The position numbers were made by a program, and so were the translations under genes. DNA of 64,000 bases from Myxococcota bacterium (GTDB lineage: Bacteria; Myxococcota_A; UBA9160; UBA6930). Location of the stretch: positions 62,001-126,000 of the forward strand of contig JANQOX010000021.1 of the NCBI GenBank assembly GCA_028285625.1, read 5' to 3'. Under the pieces are notes generated by a model that was given only the letters and a program-made list of their open reading frames with translations, did no database searches and was not told the origin of the DNA. Position 1 is the first letter of the stretch; every line of letters starts with the position of its first letter. Positions 26,466 to 34,555 of this stretch are shown in pieces.

Positions 26466-28178
26466 ATGTACCGCGCCATCGCCCTGCTTCCCACACTCCT
26501 GGCCGTCGCCCTGGCGACGGCTGCGGCCGCGGACGTCGTGCACGACGCCGAGTACTACGTGCTCGCGGCCCAGAACGGGGAGCGCTGGGCCGCCGAGGAC
26601 GGCGAGCTGGACGAGAAGCTCGCCGCGCTCCGGGCGAAGCACGGCGCACCGCCGAACATCGTCTACGTGCTCTGGGACGACACGGCCTTCGGCGCCGTGG
26701 GCTTTCCCGGCCTCCAGAAGAACTTCGGCTACGAGACGCCGCGCCTCAACGAGATGGCCGCCGAGGGCATCAACTTCACGCGCATGTATACGGAGCCCTC
26801 GTGCACGCCCACCCGGGCCGCCGTGCTCACGGGCCGCATCCCGGTGCGCCACGGCATGGGCGTCGTGGGCATGCCCCACGAGTACGCGGGCCTGCGCGCC
26901 GAGGAGGTCACCATCGCCGAGGTGCTGAGCAAGGCCGGCTACGCCACCGGGTTCTTCGGCAAGGGACACCTGGGCGACATCGAGGAGAGCTACCTGCACA
27001 ACCAGGGCTTCGACGAGGCGCTCTTCACGCCCATGAACCAGATCACCTCGCTCTACAGCCCGCAGGGCAACGCGGTGAACGCCGTGCTCGGCCTGCACCC
27101 GGAGATCTACCCCCCCGACCCCTACCAGCTCGACGATCCGGGCCTCGTACCGACGGGTTGGGTGCAGAACATCGAGGGCAAGAAGGGCGAGCCCGGCGCC
27201 GAGTGGTGCGGGACGTCCAACGAGTGCTTCGAGAAGTTCGACGACGAGGCCTCGAAGCGGACGCTCGACTTCATCGAGCGCAACGCGAAGGCGAACAAGC
27301 CCTTCTTCGTCTCCTACTGGCCGAATTTCCTGAACTTCCTGGCGCCCGAGGCGCCGAAGCGGAGCGTCGCGGGCCTGAAGGTCGCCGGCGCCTTCCCGAA
27401 GTTCGACACGTTCATGGGCCAGCTGATGGACCAGCTCGAAGCCCTGGGCATCGCCGACAACACCCTCGTGGTCGCCATGGCCGACAACGGGCCCATGGTC
27501 CACAGCCCGCCTCCGGGCTGGGGCATGCTCCCCATGCTGTACCGCGGTGGAAAGGGCGACTTCACCGAGGGCGGCGTGCGCACCCCGGCCTTCGCCTGGT
27601 GGCCGGGCGTGATCGCGCCCGGCCAGGTGGTGGGCGACATCATCCACGTGACCGACCTCTACACGACCTTCGCGCGGCTGGGTGGCGCCACCAAGCACAT
27701 CCCGGACGACCGTGTGGTGGACGGGCTCGATCAGACGGCGCTGCTGATGCGCGGCGACACCAACGGCCGACGCGACTATGTGTTCATCTACGCGGGCCAC
27801 GAGCTCGCCGCCACGGTCAAGGGGCGGTACAAGCGGCACTGGATCGGCGCCGGCGACGTCGCCGCCTCCGGCATGCCCGAGGCCTACTACGACCTCTACA
27901 TGGATCCGCGGGAGGAGAGCCCGCAGCTGGTGCCGCTGATCCACACCCAGGGCCAGTTCAACAAGATGCGCGCCCGCCACGAGCTGTTCAAGAAAAAGTA
28001 CCCGGACGCGGAGAACGGCAAGGGCATCCCCTACACGGGCCTCTCGAACGCGCGCCCGGAGACGAAGGCGATCGCCGACCGTGTGCGGCGCAACATCGAG
28101 GCCATGCCCTTCGACCTCGACGAACTGCTGGGGCACGAGATGCCGGGCAGCGACTCGGTGGGCGACTGGGGCCCGTAG
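26466..28178 (+). CDS. Exported arylsulfatase (sulfatase family)
   Basis: Signal peptide; NIVYVLWDDTAFGAVGFPG; EPSCTPTRAAVLTGRIPVRHGM (C-x-P-x-R formylglycine motif); GKGHLGD. Confidence 0.95.
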   Translation: MYRAIALLPTLLAVALATAAAADVVHDAEYYVLAAQNGERWAAEDGELDEKLAALRAKHGAPPNIVYVLWDDTAFGAVGFPGLQKNFGYETPRLNEMAAEGINFTRMYTEPSCTPTRAAVLTGRIPVRHGMGVVGMPHEYAGLRAEEVTIAEVLSKAGYATGFFGKGHLGDIEESYLHNQGFDEALFTPMNQITSLYSPQGNAVNAVLGLHPEIYPPDPYQLDDPGLVPTGWVQNIEGKKGEPGAEWCGTSNECFEKFDDEASKRTLDFIERNAKANKPFFVSYWPNFLNFLAPEAPKRSVAGLKVAGAFPKFDTFMGQLMDQLEALGIADNTLVVAMADNGPMVHSPPPGWGMLPMLYRGGKGDFTEGGVRTPAFAWWPGVIAPGQVVGDIIHVTDLYTTFARLGGATKHIPDDRVVDGLDQTALLMRGDTNGRRDYVFIYAGHELAATVKGRYKRHWIGAGDVAASGMPEAYYDLYMDPREESPQLVPLIHTQGQFNKMRARHELFKKKYPDAENGKGIPYTGLSNARPETKAIADRVRRNIEAMPFDLDELLGHEMPGSDSVGDWGP

Positions 28179-28189
28179 CCGGCGACCGC

Positions 28190-28318
28190 GTCTAGCGGAG
28201 CGCGGCACCCGCATCGCGGAGCACCGCCTGGGCGGGCAGTGGACCATGCGCTTCAACCCATCGTCCCTCGCACGAGTGGTACGAGGTGCCGCAGCAGTCG
28301 CCGGGTCGTGCGTGCCGC
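28190..28318 (+). pseudogene. Frameshifted remnant of a CmcJ/NvfI-like gene
   Basis: 28256-28303 matches 22875-22922 at 45/48 nt (THRPSHEWY-VPQQSP); upstream GACCATGCGCTTC aligns to GACCACGCGGTTC with a 1-nt insertion breaking frame; no ORF. Outer boundaries approximate. Confidence 0.6.
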
Positions 28319-28774
28319 TCAGGCGGCCTCGGTCTCGCACGCCTCCCGCGTGACGTCGTGGCGAAACGCGAACATCCGCTCGAGCATCCGATGTGCGAAC
28401 GGGCCGCCCAGGGCACGGCCCAGCGCGCCCATCGGCAGCTCGTACGTGATGTCGTCGGTCAGCAGGCACCGGTCCGAACCCTGGGGTGTCACGACGTGTC
28501 GGTGCAGCCACTCGGCGAAAGGCCCCTCGACCATGCGGTCGGCGAACAGGTGGCCGGGCTCGTAGGCCACGTGCTCGGCGACGATGCGTTGCCAGAAGGG
28601 GCCGACGCCGACCTTCACGATCACCCGCGTCCCGACCTCGAGCGAGGCGGGGGGCTGCACGATCTCGTGGCGCTGCCACGGCGGCTGCAGGCGCTCGAAG
28701 GCGTCGGGGGCCTCGTGAAACGCGAACACCCGCTCCGCGCTCGCGTGAATCACGCTCTCCTTCAAGAAGCGCAC
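28319..28774 (-). CDS. SRPBCC/START-like (cyclase/dehydrase, ligand-binding) protein
   Basis: VRFLKESVIHASAERVFAFHEAPDAFERLQPPWQRHEIVQ...LLTDDITYELPMGALGRALGGPFAHRMLERMFAFRHD; GTG start overlaps end of upstream gene. Confidence 0.85.
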   Translation of the reverse strand: MRFLKESVIHASAERVFAFHEAPDAFERLQPPWQRHEIVQPPASLEVGTRVIVKVGVGPFWQRIVAEHVAYEPGHLFADRMVEGPFAEWLHRHVVTPQGSDRCLLTDDITYELPMGALGRALGGPFAHRMLERMFAFRHDVTREACETEAA

Positions 28775-29703
28775 GAGGGGTCGGCTGACTGGAGGGGAGC
28801 GACGGCGACGCCCTCCGGGAGGGGCTGACGGAAGAGTCCGTGGGGCACCGGGGCACCGGCGCGGACCAGCGCGAGATGCCAGGAGGGCGACGAGCCGAGC
28901 GCCCAGCGCAGGCTCGCTAGCGCCAGGGCGCCGGCCCGCGCGCGCGGCGACGAGACCCGCAGGCCCAGGACCTCGCGCAGGGGTGCTGGGACCGTCGGAA
29001 TGGCGGCCTCGAGCAGGAGGCGGTAGCCGAGCCCCGGGCCGACCGGCACCGGTGGACGCCGCAAGAACGCGATCACGTCGGCCTGCGCGCGGGACGCGGC
29101 CACGTCCGGGTGGTCGCAGACCCAGGTGGCCAGGGCTTCCGCCGTCTCGGGCAGTGGCGTGGCGCCGAGCCGCGCGCCGATGCGTGCCTGCTCGAGGACG
29201 AAGCGGTCGGCTTCTTCGGGGGCGAGGGGCCTCGGGCCGTAGTGCTGGTACGCACAGAGGAACGAGTCGGTGAGTACGTTGTGAACCCACGCGGCCTGGG
29301 CCGGGTCGTTGGCGTCATAGGCGCGCCCGCGTTCCGACAGGCCCTTCACCGGACGGTGGACGGCGCGCACGATGTTCACCGCCTCGTCCACTTCGGGCTT
29401 GGCGCCGTAGGTGGTTGCCGTCACGAAGAACGATGTGCGCGTGAGTCGACCGAGCGGGTCGGTGCGGAAGCTCGAGTGCTGGGCGACGCCGGCGACGACC
29501 TCGGGGTGGGCGGTCTGGATCAGGAGCGCCCGGATGCCTCCGACGAATGCGGCCACGTCACCCACCACCCGCCAGGAGACCGAGTCGGGCCCGAGCACAC
29601 CCGGGTCGCCCGCGAAGTCGAGCGTCTTTTCGAGGGGGCGACGGCCATGAGAGAACAGCGACTGCGTGGTCGCGGCGACCTGGCTTCGGATCTGCGCGAA
29701 CAC
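28762..29703 (-). CDS. MpaB/latex-clearing-like oxygenase family (DUF2236) protein
   Basis: WRVVGDVAAFVGGIRALLIQTAHPEVVAGVAQHSSFRTDPLGRLTRTSFFVTATTYG...VHNVLTDSFLCAYQHYGPRPL. Confidence 0.88.
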   Translation of the reverse strand: MFAQIRSQVAATTQSLFSHGRRPLEKTLDFAGDPGVLGPDSVSWRVVGDVAAFVGGIRALLIQTAHPEVVAGVAQHSSFRTDPLGRLTRTSFFVTATTYGAKPEVDEAVNIVRAVHRPVKGLSERGRAYDANDPAQAAWVHNVLTDSFLCAYQHYGPRPLAPEEADRFVLEQARIGARLGATPLPETAEALATWVCDHPDVAASRAQADVIAFLRRPPVPVGPGLGYRLLLEAAIPTVPAPLREVLGLRVSSPRARAGALALASLRWALGSSPSWHLALVRAGAPVPHGLFRQPLPEGVAVAPLQSADPSCAS

Positions 29704-29721
29704 GGCGGTCTCGCGCGGCCT

Positions 29722-30462
29722 TCAGCGCTGGTTCGCGAGCAGGGCGAGAAATTCGCGGCGCAGGTTCGGGTCTTCGAGGAAGGAGCCCCGCATCATGCTG
29801 TTGGTCATCTTCGAGTCCATGTCCTTCACGCCCCGCCACTGCATGCAGTGGTGGTCGGCCTCCATCACGATGGCGAGTCCGTCGGGCTGCATCTTCTCCT
29901 GCAGCAGCTCGGCGAGCTGTGCGATGGCCTCTTCCTGGATCTGCGGGCGGGACATCACCCACTCGACGAGCCGGGCGTACTTCGAGAGGCCGATCAGCGC
30001 CGAGTGCTCGTTGGGCATCACGCCTACCCAGATGCGTCCCATGATCGGGCAAAGGTGGTGCGAGCAGGCACTGCGCACGGTGATGGGACCCACGATCATG
30101 AGCTCGTCGAGCCGGCTCACGTTGGGGAACTCGGTCACCGCGGGCTGCGGGCGGTAGCGGCCGCCGAACACCTCCTGCACGTACATCTTGGCCACGCGTC
30201 GTGCCGTGTCGCGGGTGTTGTGGTCGCTCTCGGTGTCGATCACCAGGCCGCGAAGCACCTCGGCAATCTTCTCGGAGACCTCTTCCTGCAGCGCTTCGAC
30301 CTCGCCCTCTTCGAAGAACGCCGAGATGTTGTCGTTGGCATGGAAGCGGGCTTTCGCCTCGACGATCCGCGCGCGTACGCGGTCGGCGACCGGCGAGTCC
30401 GAGACGATGACGCCGACGCGCGGCCCGCGCGCCATCCCGATCTGCGGTGCTGCGCTCGCCAT
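29722..30462 (-). CDS. folE: GTP cyclohydrolase I
   Basis: DTARRVAKMYVQEVFGG...ITVRSACSHHLCPIMGRIWVGVMPN...GLSKYARLVEWVMSRPQIQEEAIAQLAELLQEKMQPDGLAIVMEADHHCMQWRGVKD. Confidence 0.95.
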   Translation of the reverse strand: MASAAPQIGMARGPRVGVIVSDSPVADRVRARIVEAKARFHANDNISAFFEEGEVEALQEEVSEKIAEVLRGLVIDTESDHNTRDTARRVAKMYVQEVFGGRYRPQPAVTEFPNVSRLDELMIVGPITVRSACSHHLCPIMGRIWVGVMPNEHSALIGLSKYARLVEWVMSRPQIQEEAIAQLAELLQEKMQPDGLAIVMEADHHCMQWRGVKDMDSKMTNSMMRGSFLEDPNLRREFLALLANQR

Positions 30463-30755
30463 CAGGACGCCATCCCGTCGGCCGGGCCGTGGTGCATCTC
30501 GTAGAAGGCGAGGTACTCGCCCATCGTCATCAGCCCGTCGCCATCCGCGTCGCAGGCTTCGAACGACACGCCGAAGCGCTCGAGCCCGGCCTCGGTGTAC
30601 TCCTCGGCGGTGACGGCCCCGTCGCCATCGGCGTCGGCCGCGTCGAAGATGTGGGCCACGACCGACGTGGCGTCGTGGGGATCGATGGCGAAGGCCGAGC
30701 CAGCCGTCCAAGCTAGGGCCGCGGCGGCCAGGGATGCCAAAAGAGTGAGTCGCAT
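30462..30755 (-). CDS. Exported EF-hand domain protein
   Basis: MRLTLLASLAAAALAWTAGSAFAIDPHD signal; two DADGDGxxTxxEY EF-hand loops (DAADADGDGAVTAEEY, DADGDGLMTMGEY). Confidence 0.85.
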   Translation of the reverse strand: MRLTLLASLAAAALAWTAGSAFAIDPHDATSVVAHIFDAADADGDGAVTAEEYTEAGLERFGVSFEACDADGDGLMTMGEYLAFYEMHHGPADGMAS

Positions 30756-30841
30756 GATGGGTCTCCCGGTGCGAGCGAGGCCGGCCCCCAGGGGGAGCGG
30801 GCCGTCGGATCGTTACGAACGTCCAGATAATATCGGTACAA

Positions 30842-33800
30842 ATGTCGAGATTCAAGCCGGGTCCCAGAGTTCGCCGCACTCGCGGGTGCGGGCTGCCGTT
30901 CGCTCTGATGGGGCTCCTGGCCTCGTGCCTGTTTCTGGCGGCCGCGGCGCGCGCCGACCTCGAGCGCGCACGCCAGCTGAGTGCCGAGTCACTCGGGCTC
31001 TACCAGGCAGGCCGCTACGACGAGGCGCGCACCGCTGCCGAGCAGACCCTGGCGATCCGCCAGGCCGAACTCGACCCGCCGCACGTGCTGCTCGCCGAGG
31101 CGCATCTCGCGCTGGGCGTCGTCCTACGGGAGCAGGGAGACTACGCAGCGGCCCGGCCCCATCTCGAGCAGGCGCTAGCCCTCTACCGGGAGGCGTCTGG
31201 TCCCGATCACGCGGATACGGTGATGGCGCACAACATGCTGGGGTTGCTGGCCTGGCGCGAGGCCGAGCATGAGCGCGCCCTCGAGCACTACCGCGAAGCG
31301 CTCGCGATCATCGACGAGGCTCAGCTCGACGTCGGGCCGTTGCAGGCGATGTTGTTCGCCAATACCGGCCTGGTCCGCCGGGACATGGGTGACCTGGAGT
31401 TGGCCGAAGCGTCGCTGCTCCGGGCGATCGAAGTGGCCGTTGGGCCCCCGCCTGCGCCATTCCTCCCGATGCTGCGCGGACACCTGGGCATCGTCTACGT
31501 CGACACGGGTGAGTTTGATCGAGCCGAGCCGTTGCTTCAGGAAGCGCTGGCCGGCCACCGTGCATCGCTCGGGCCTACGCACCCGCAGACGGCCCTCAGC
31601 GCGATCAACCTGGGCCTGCTTCGCCAGCGGCAGTCGCGCTACGACGAGGCCCGGTCGCTTACGCTCGGCGCGGTGGAGGTACTCGAGCAGGGGTCCGCGG
31701 GCACCGAGCATCTGGCCATGGCCGTCAACAACCTTGGGCTGATCGACTACGAGCTCGGCGACTACGTTCGCGCCGAGGCCTCGTTCGAGCGCGCACTCGC
31801 GATCCTCGAGGAGGCGCTCGGCAAGATGCACCCATCGCTCGTCATGCCCCTCAACAACCTCTCACGTGTCCGTTTGGCCAAGGGGGACTCGATCGATGCC
31901 ATCGGGCCGCTCGTTACCGCGCAGAGCATCCTCATCCTTGCCCATGACGGTCCACACCCACAGCGGGCCCTGGTCGAGGCGAACCTGGCGCTGCTCTGGG
32001 TGAAGGTCGGCGCCTACGATCTTGCGCTGCCGCTGGTCGAGTCGGCGATCGCCGACTACGAAGCACTGGGCCTGTCCGACCACCCCGACACGGCCGTAGC
32101 CCTGCTCATTTCGGCCGAGGTGATGCGGGAAAGCGGCGATCTGACGCGGGCGGCCGACCTCGCGGGCCAGGCGCTGGAGATCCAAGAAGGTGCGCTGGGT
32201 CCACGCCATCCGAGCCTGGCTTGGTCGCTCAACGCCCTGGCCATGATCGCCGGCGAGAAAGGAGATCTCGCGTTTCAGAACGAGACGTTCCTGCGGGCTG
32301 CATCGATCCGCGAGTCCGGCTCCGGGGCCGATCATCCCGAGCTCGCCATCCTCCTCTGGAACCTGGTGACGGGCTATTGGCAGGTCGGCCAACTCGATCT
32401 CGCCGAGCAGTCCGCGGCCCGCGCCCTCGAGATCGAGGAGCGCAACATTGCACGCGTCCTGCCGAGCGCCTCCGAGCAGCAGGCCCGCGCGTACATGGAC
32501 ACGATCGATACCAGTGCCGAGGCGATCCTGTCCTTCCAGGCCGTGCGCCCCGGCGTCGAATCGACCCGTCGCCTGGCCCTCGAGACCGTGCTGCGGCGGA
32601 AGGGGCGCGTGCTCGACGTGCTGGCGGGTGGGCTTCGCACGCTCCGGCAACAGCTCGCTCAAGAGGACCGGGTGCTGGTCGACGAGTTGATGCAGCGCCG
32701 CGACGCGCTCGCGCGGCTCGTGCTGGGCGATCGCGTCGCGGAAGACGATCTCGACGAGCTCCGCGACGAGATCGAAGCGCTTGAACGCGAAGCTGCGCGT
32801 CGGGGCGGACTGATGCGTGCCGCCGCGGCGCCGGTCACGGTCGCCAGCGTGCAGCGTGCCCTGCCCGCGGACTCGGCACTGATCGAGATCGTCGCCTTCG
32901 ACGCCTACGACCCCACCGGCGTCGAGTCCTCCTGGGGCGAAGCGCAGCTCGGGGCGTTCGTGCTGCGGCCCGAGGGCGAGCCCGACTGGTTCGCCCTGGG
33001 CGACGCCGAGCCGATCGAGGCCGCCATTCGCGCGCTGCAAGGGGCCCTCGCCGATGTCAGCACTGCGGGCGAGGCGCTCGAAGCCGGCTCGCGCGAAGTC
33101 TACGACGCGCTCGTCGCACCGCTTGGCGAACGGCTCGAGGGCGTCGAGCGGCTCTTCATCGCCCCCGACGGGCCGGTGCACCTCGTCCCGTTCGCGGCGC
33201 TCGTCGCGCCAGGGGGCGAACTGCTCGTCGAGGCGTTCGAGATCAACTATCTCACCAGCGGGCGCGACCTGCTGCGACCCGCGAGTCGCCAGAGTTCACC
33301 CACGGCGTCGCTGGTGATGGGGGCTCCAGCCTTCGACCTGCCCGGCGCCGAACCCGCGCCGCATCGGGTCGGTGCTCTCGTGGGCGCGCCGTCTTTCGGT
33401 CCGCTGCCCGGTACGCGGCAAGAGGCCGAGCGCGTGGCCGAGACCCTCGGGGTTCGCGCCCGGACCGGGACGGCCGCGTCCGAGTCGGCCCTTCGCAGTC
33501 GTCCCAGCCCGCACGTGCTGCACCTCGCGACGCACGGCTTCTTCTTGCCCGACGAAGCCAAGACGCGGCCCGATCGCGCGACCGAACGCGGTCTCCAGAT
33601 GGTGTCGACCACCCAGCCGGGAGCGCCGATGGACCCGTTTCGAGGGGCCCTCGCCGGTGAGAGCCCGCTGCTGCGCTCGGGAGTCGTGCTCGCGGGGGCG
33701 AACCAGCAGCGCGAGGGTGAAGAAGATGGGGTGCTCACCGCGCTCGAGCTGGCGGGACTCGACCTCGTGGGTACGCAGCTCGCGGTGCTGTCGGCCTGCG

Positions 33801-34432
33801 AGACGGGTCTCGGCGACGTGGAGATCGGCGAAGGCGTGTACGGGCTGCGGCGAGCGCTCGTGCTGGCCGGGGCCGACGCGCAGCTGGTGAGTCTGTGGAA
33901 GGTGGCCGACGACGCCACGCGCGATCTCATGATCGACTACTACGGGCGGCGCCTCGACGGAATGCCCCATGGAGCTGCGCTGCGGGCGACCCAGCGCGCG
34001 ATGATCGAGGGCGACCGCTACGCCCATCCCTACTACTGGTCCGCCTTCGTGCCGATCGGTGCAGGCGGCGACCTGGCGCGGTTTCAGCCGGCGCTGCCCG
34101 GCGTGGTCGCCTTCGCACTGGGCTCGGCAGAGCTCGACGCGCGCGCGCGCAGTCGTCTCGACGCCTTTGCAGCGGAGCTGGCGCAGGCCCGCTACGCCGA
34201 TCGGCCGATCCGGCTCGGCGGTCACACGGACGATCTCGGCGACGCCGCGTCGAACGATCGCCTCTCGCGCGCCCGGGCCGAGGCCGTGCGGGCGTACCTG
34301 GTGGGCCGCGGCATCGCGCCCGACCGTCTCCGCGTCGAGGCCCATGGCGAGGAGCGCCCCCGCGTCGTCAATCGCGACGGCGGCACCCGCAGCGAGAACC
34401 GCCGCGTCGAAGTCGTCATCGCGCCCGATTGA
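30842..34432 (+). CDS. Exported TPR-CHAT-OmpA fusion protein (1196 aa)
   Basis: N-terminal hydrophobic signal, about 10 TPR repeats, CHAT dyad region (VLHLATHGFFLPDE ... LAVLSACETGLGDVEIGEGVYGLRRALVLAGA) and C-terminal OmpA-like domain (IRLGGHTDDLGDAASNDRLSRARAEAVRAYLVGRGIAPDRLRVEAHGEERP). Confidence 0.93.
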   Translation: MSRFKPGPRVRRTRGCGLPFALMGLLASCLFLAAAARADLERARQLSAESLGLYQAGRYDEARTAAEQTLAIRQAELDPPHVLLAEAHLALGVVLREQGDYAAARPHLEQALALYREASGPDHADTVMAHNMLGLLAWREAEHERALEHYREALAIIDEAQLDVGPLQAMLFANTGLVRRDMGDLELAEASLLRAIEVAVGPPPAPFLPMLRGHLGIVYVDTGEFDRAEPLLQEALAGHRASLGPTHPQTALSAINLGLLRQRQSRYDEARSLTLGAVEVLEQGSAGTEHLAMAVNNLGLIDYELGDYVRAEASFERALAILEEALGKMHPSLVMPLNNLSRVRLAKGDSIDAIGPLVTAQSILILAHDGPHPQRALVEANLALLWVKVGAYDLALPLVESAIADYEALGLSDHPDTAVALLISAEVMRESGDLTRAADLAGQALEIQEGALGPRHPSLAWSLNALAMIAGEKGDLAFQNETFLRAASIRESGSGADHPELAILLWNLVTGYWQVGQLDLAEQSAARALEIEERNIARVLPSASEQQARAYMDTIDTSAEAILSFQAVRPGVESTRRLALETVLRRKGRVLDVLAGGLRTLRQQLAQEDRVLVDELMQRRDALARLVLGDRVAEDDLDELRDEIEALEREAARRGGLMRAAAAPVTVASVQRALPADSALIEIVAFDAYDPTGVESSWGEAQLGAFVLRPEGEPDWFALGDAEPIEAAIRALQGALADVSTAGEALEAGSREVYDALVAPLGERLEGVERLFIAPDGPVHLVPFAALVAPGGELLVEAFEINYLTSGRDLLRPASRQSSPTASLVMGAPAFDLPGAEPAPHRVGALVGAPSFGPLPGTRQEAERVAETLGVRARTGTAASESALRSRPSPHVLHLATHGFFLPDEAKTRPDRATERGLQMVSTTQPGAPMDPFRGALAGESPLLRSGVVLAGANQQREGEEDGVLTALELAGLDLVGTQLAVLSACETGLGDVEIGEGVYGLRRALVLAGADAQLVSLWKVADDATRDLMIDYYGRRLDGMPHGAALRATQRAMIEGDRYAHPYYWSAFVPIGAGGDLARFQPALPGVVAFALGSAELDARARSRLDAFAAELAQARYADRPIRLGGHTDDLGDAASNDRLSRARAEAVRAYLVGRGIAPDRLRVEAHGEERPRVVNRDGGTRSENRRVEVVIAPD

Positions 34433-34436
34433 GCGC

Positions 34437-34486
34437 GCGCTTGGTGGTGTCCCGGCGGTAGCGAAGAGCCCGAGCCACCAGAGCGC
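34437..34486. terminator. Stem-loop between convergent genes, possible terminator
   Basis: GCGCTTGGTGG (34437-34447) pairs with CCACCAGAGCGC (34475-34486) with one bulge; directly downstream of the 34432 stop; no U-tract. Confidence 0.35.
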
Positions 34487-34555
34487 AGCTGCAAGCGATC
34501 GGCCGTGCAGCCAGCGCCCATCCGAGCGTGGGGGCGGCTCGCGTAACGAGCACGC

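Noticed and set aside
25911-28856. 981-aa minus-strand ORF antisense to the sulfatase
   Set aside because: Shadow ORF; the opposite strand encodes an unambiguous sulfatase with CTPTR motif.
30842-34432. TPR-CHAT as part of a type III-E CRISPR (Craspase) system
   Set aside because: No gRAMP/Cas genes or CRISPR repeats anywhere in the window, and the protein appears exported with an OmpA domain.
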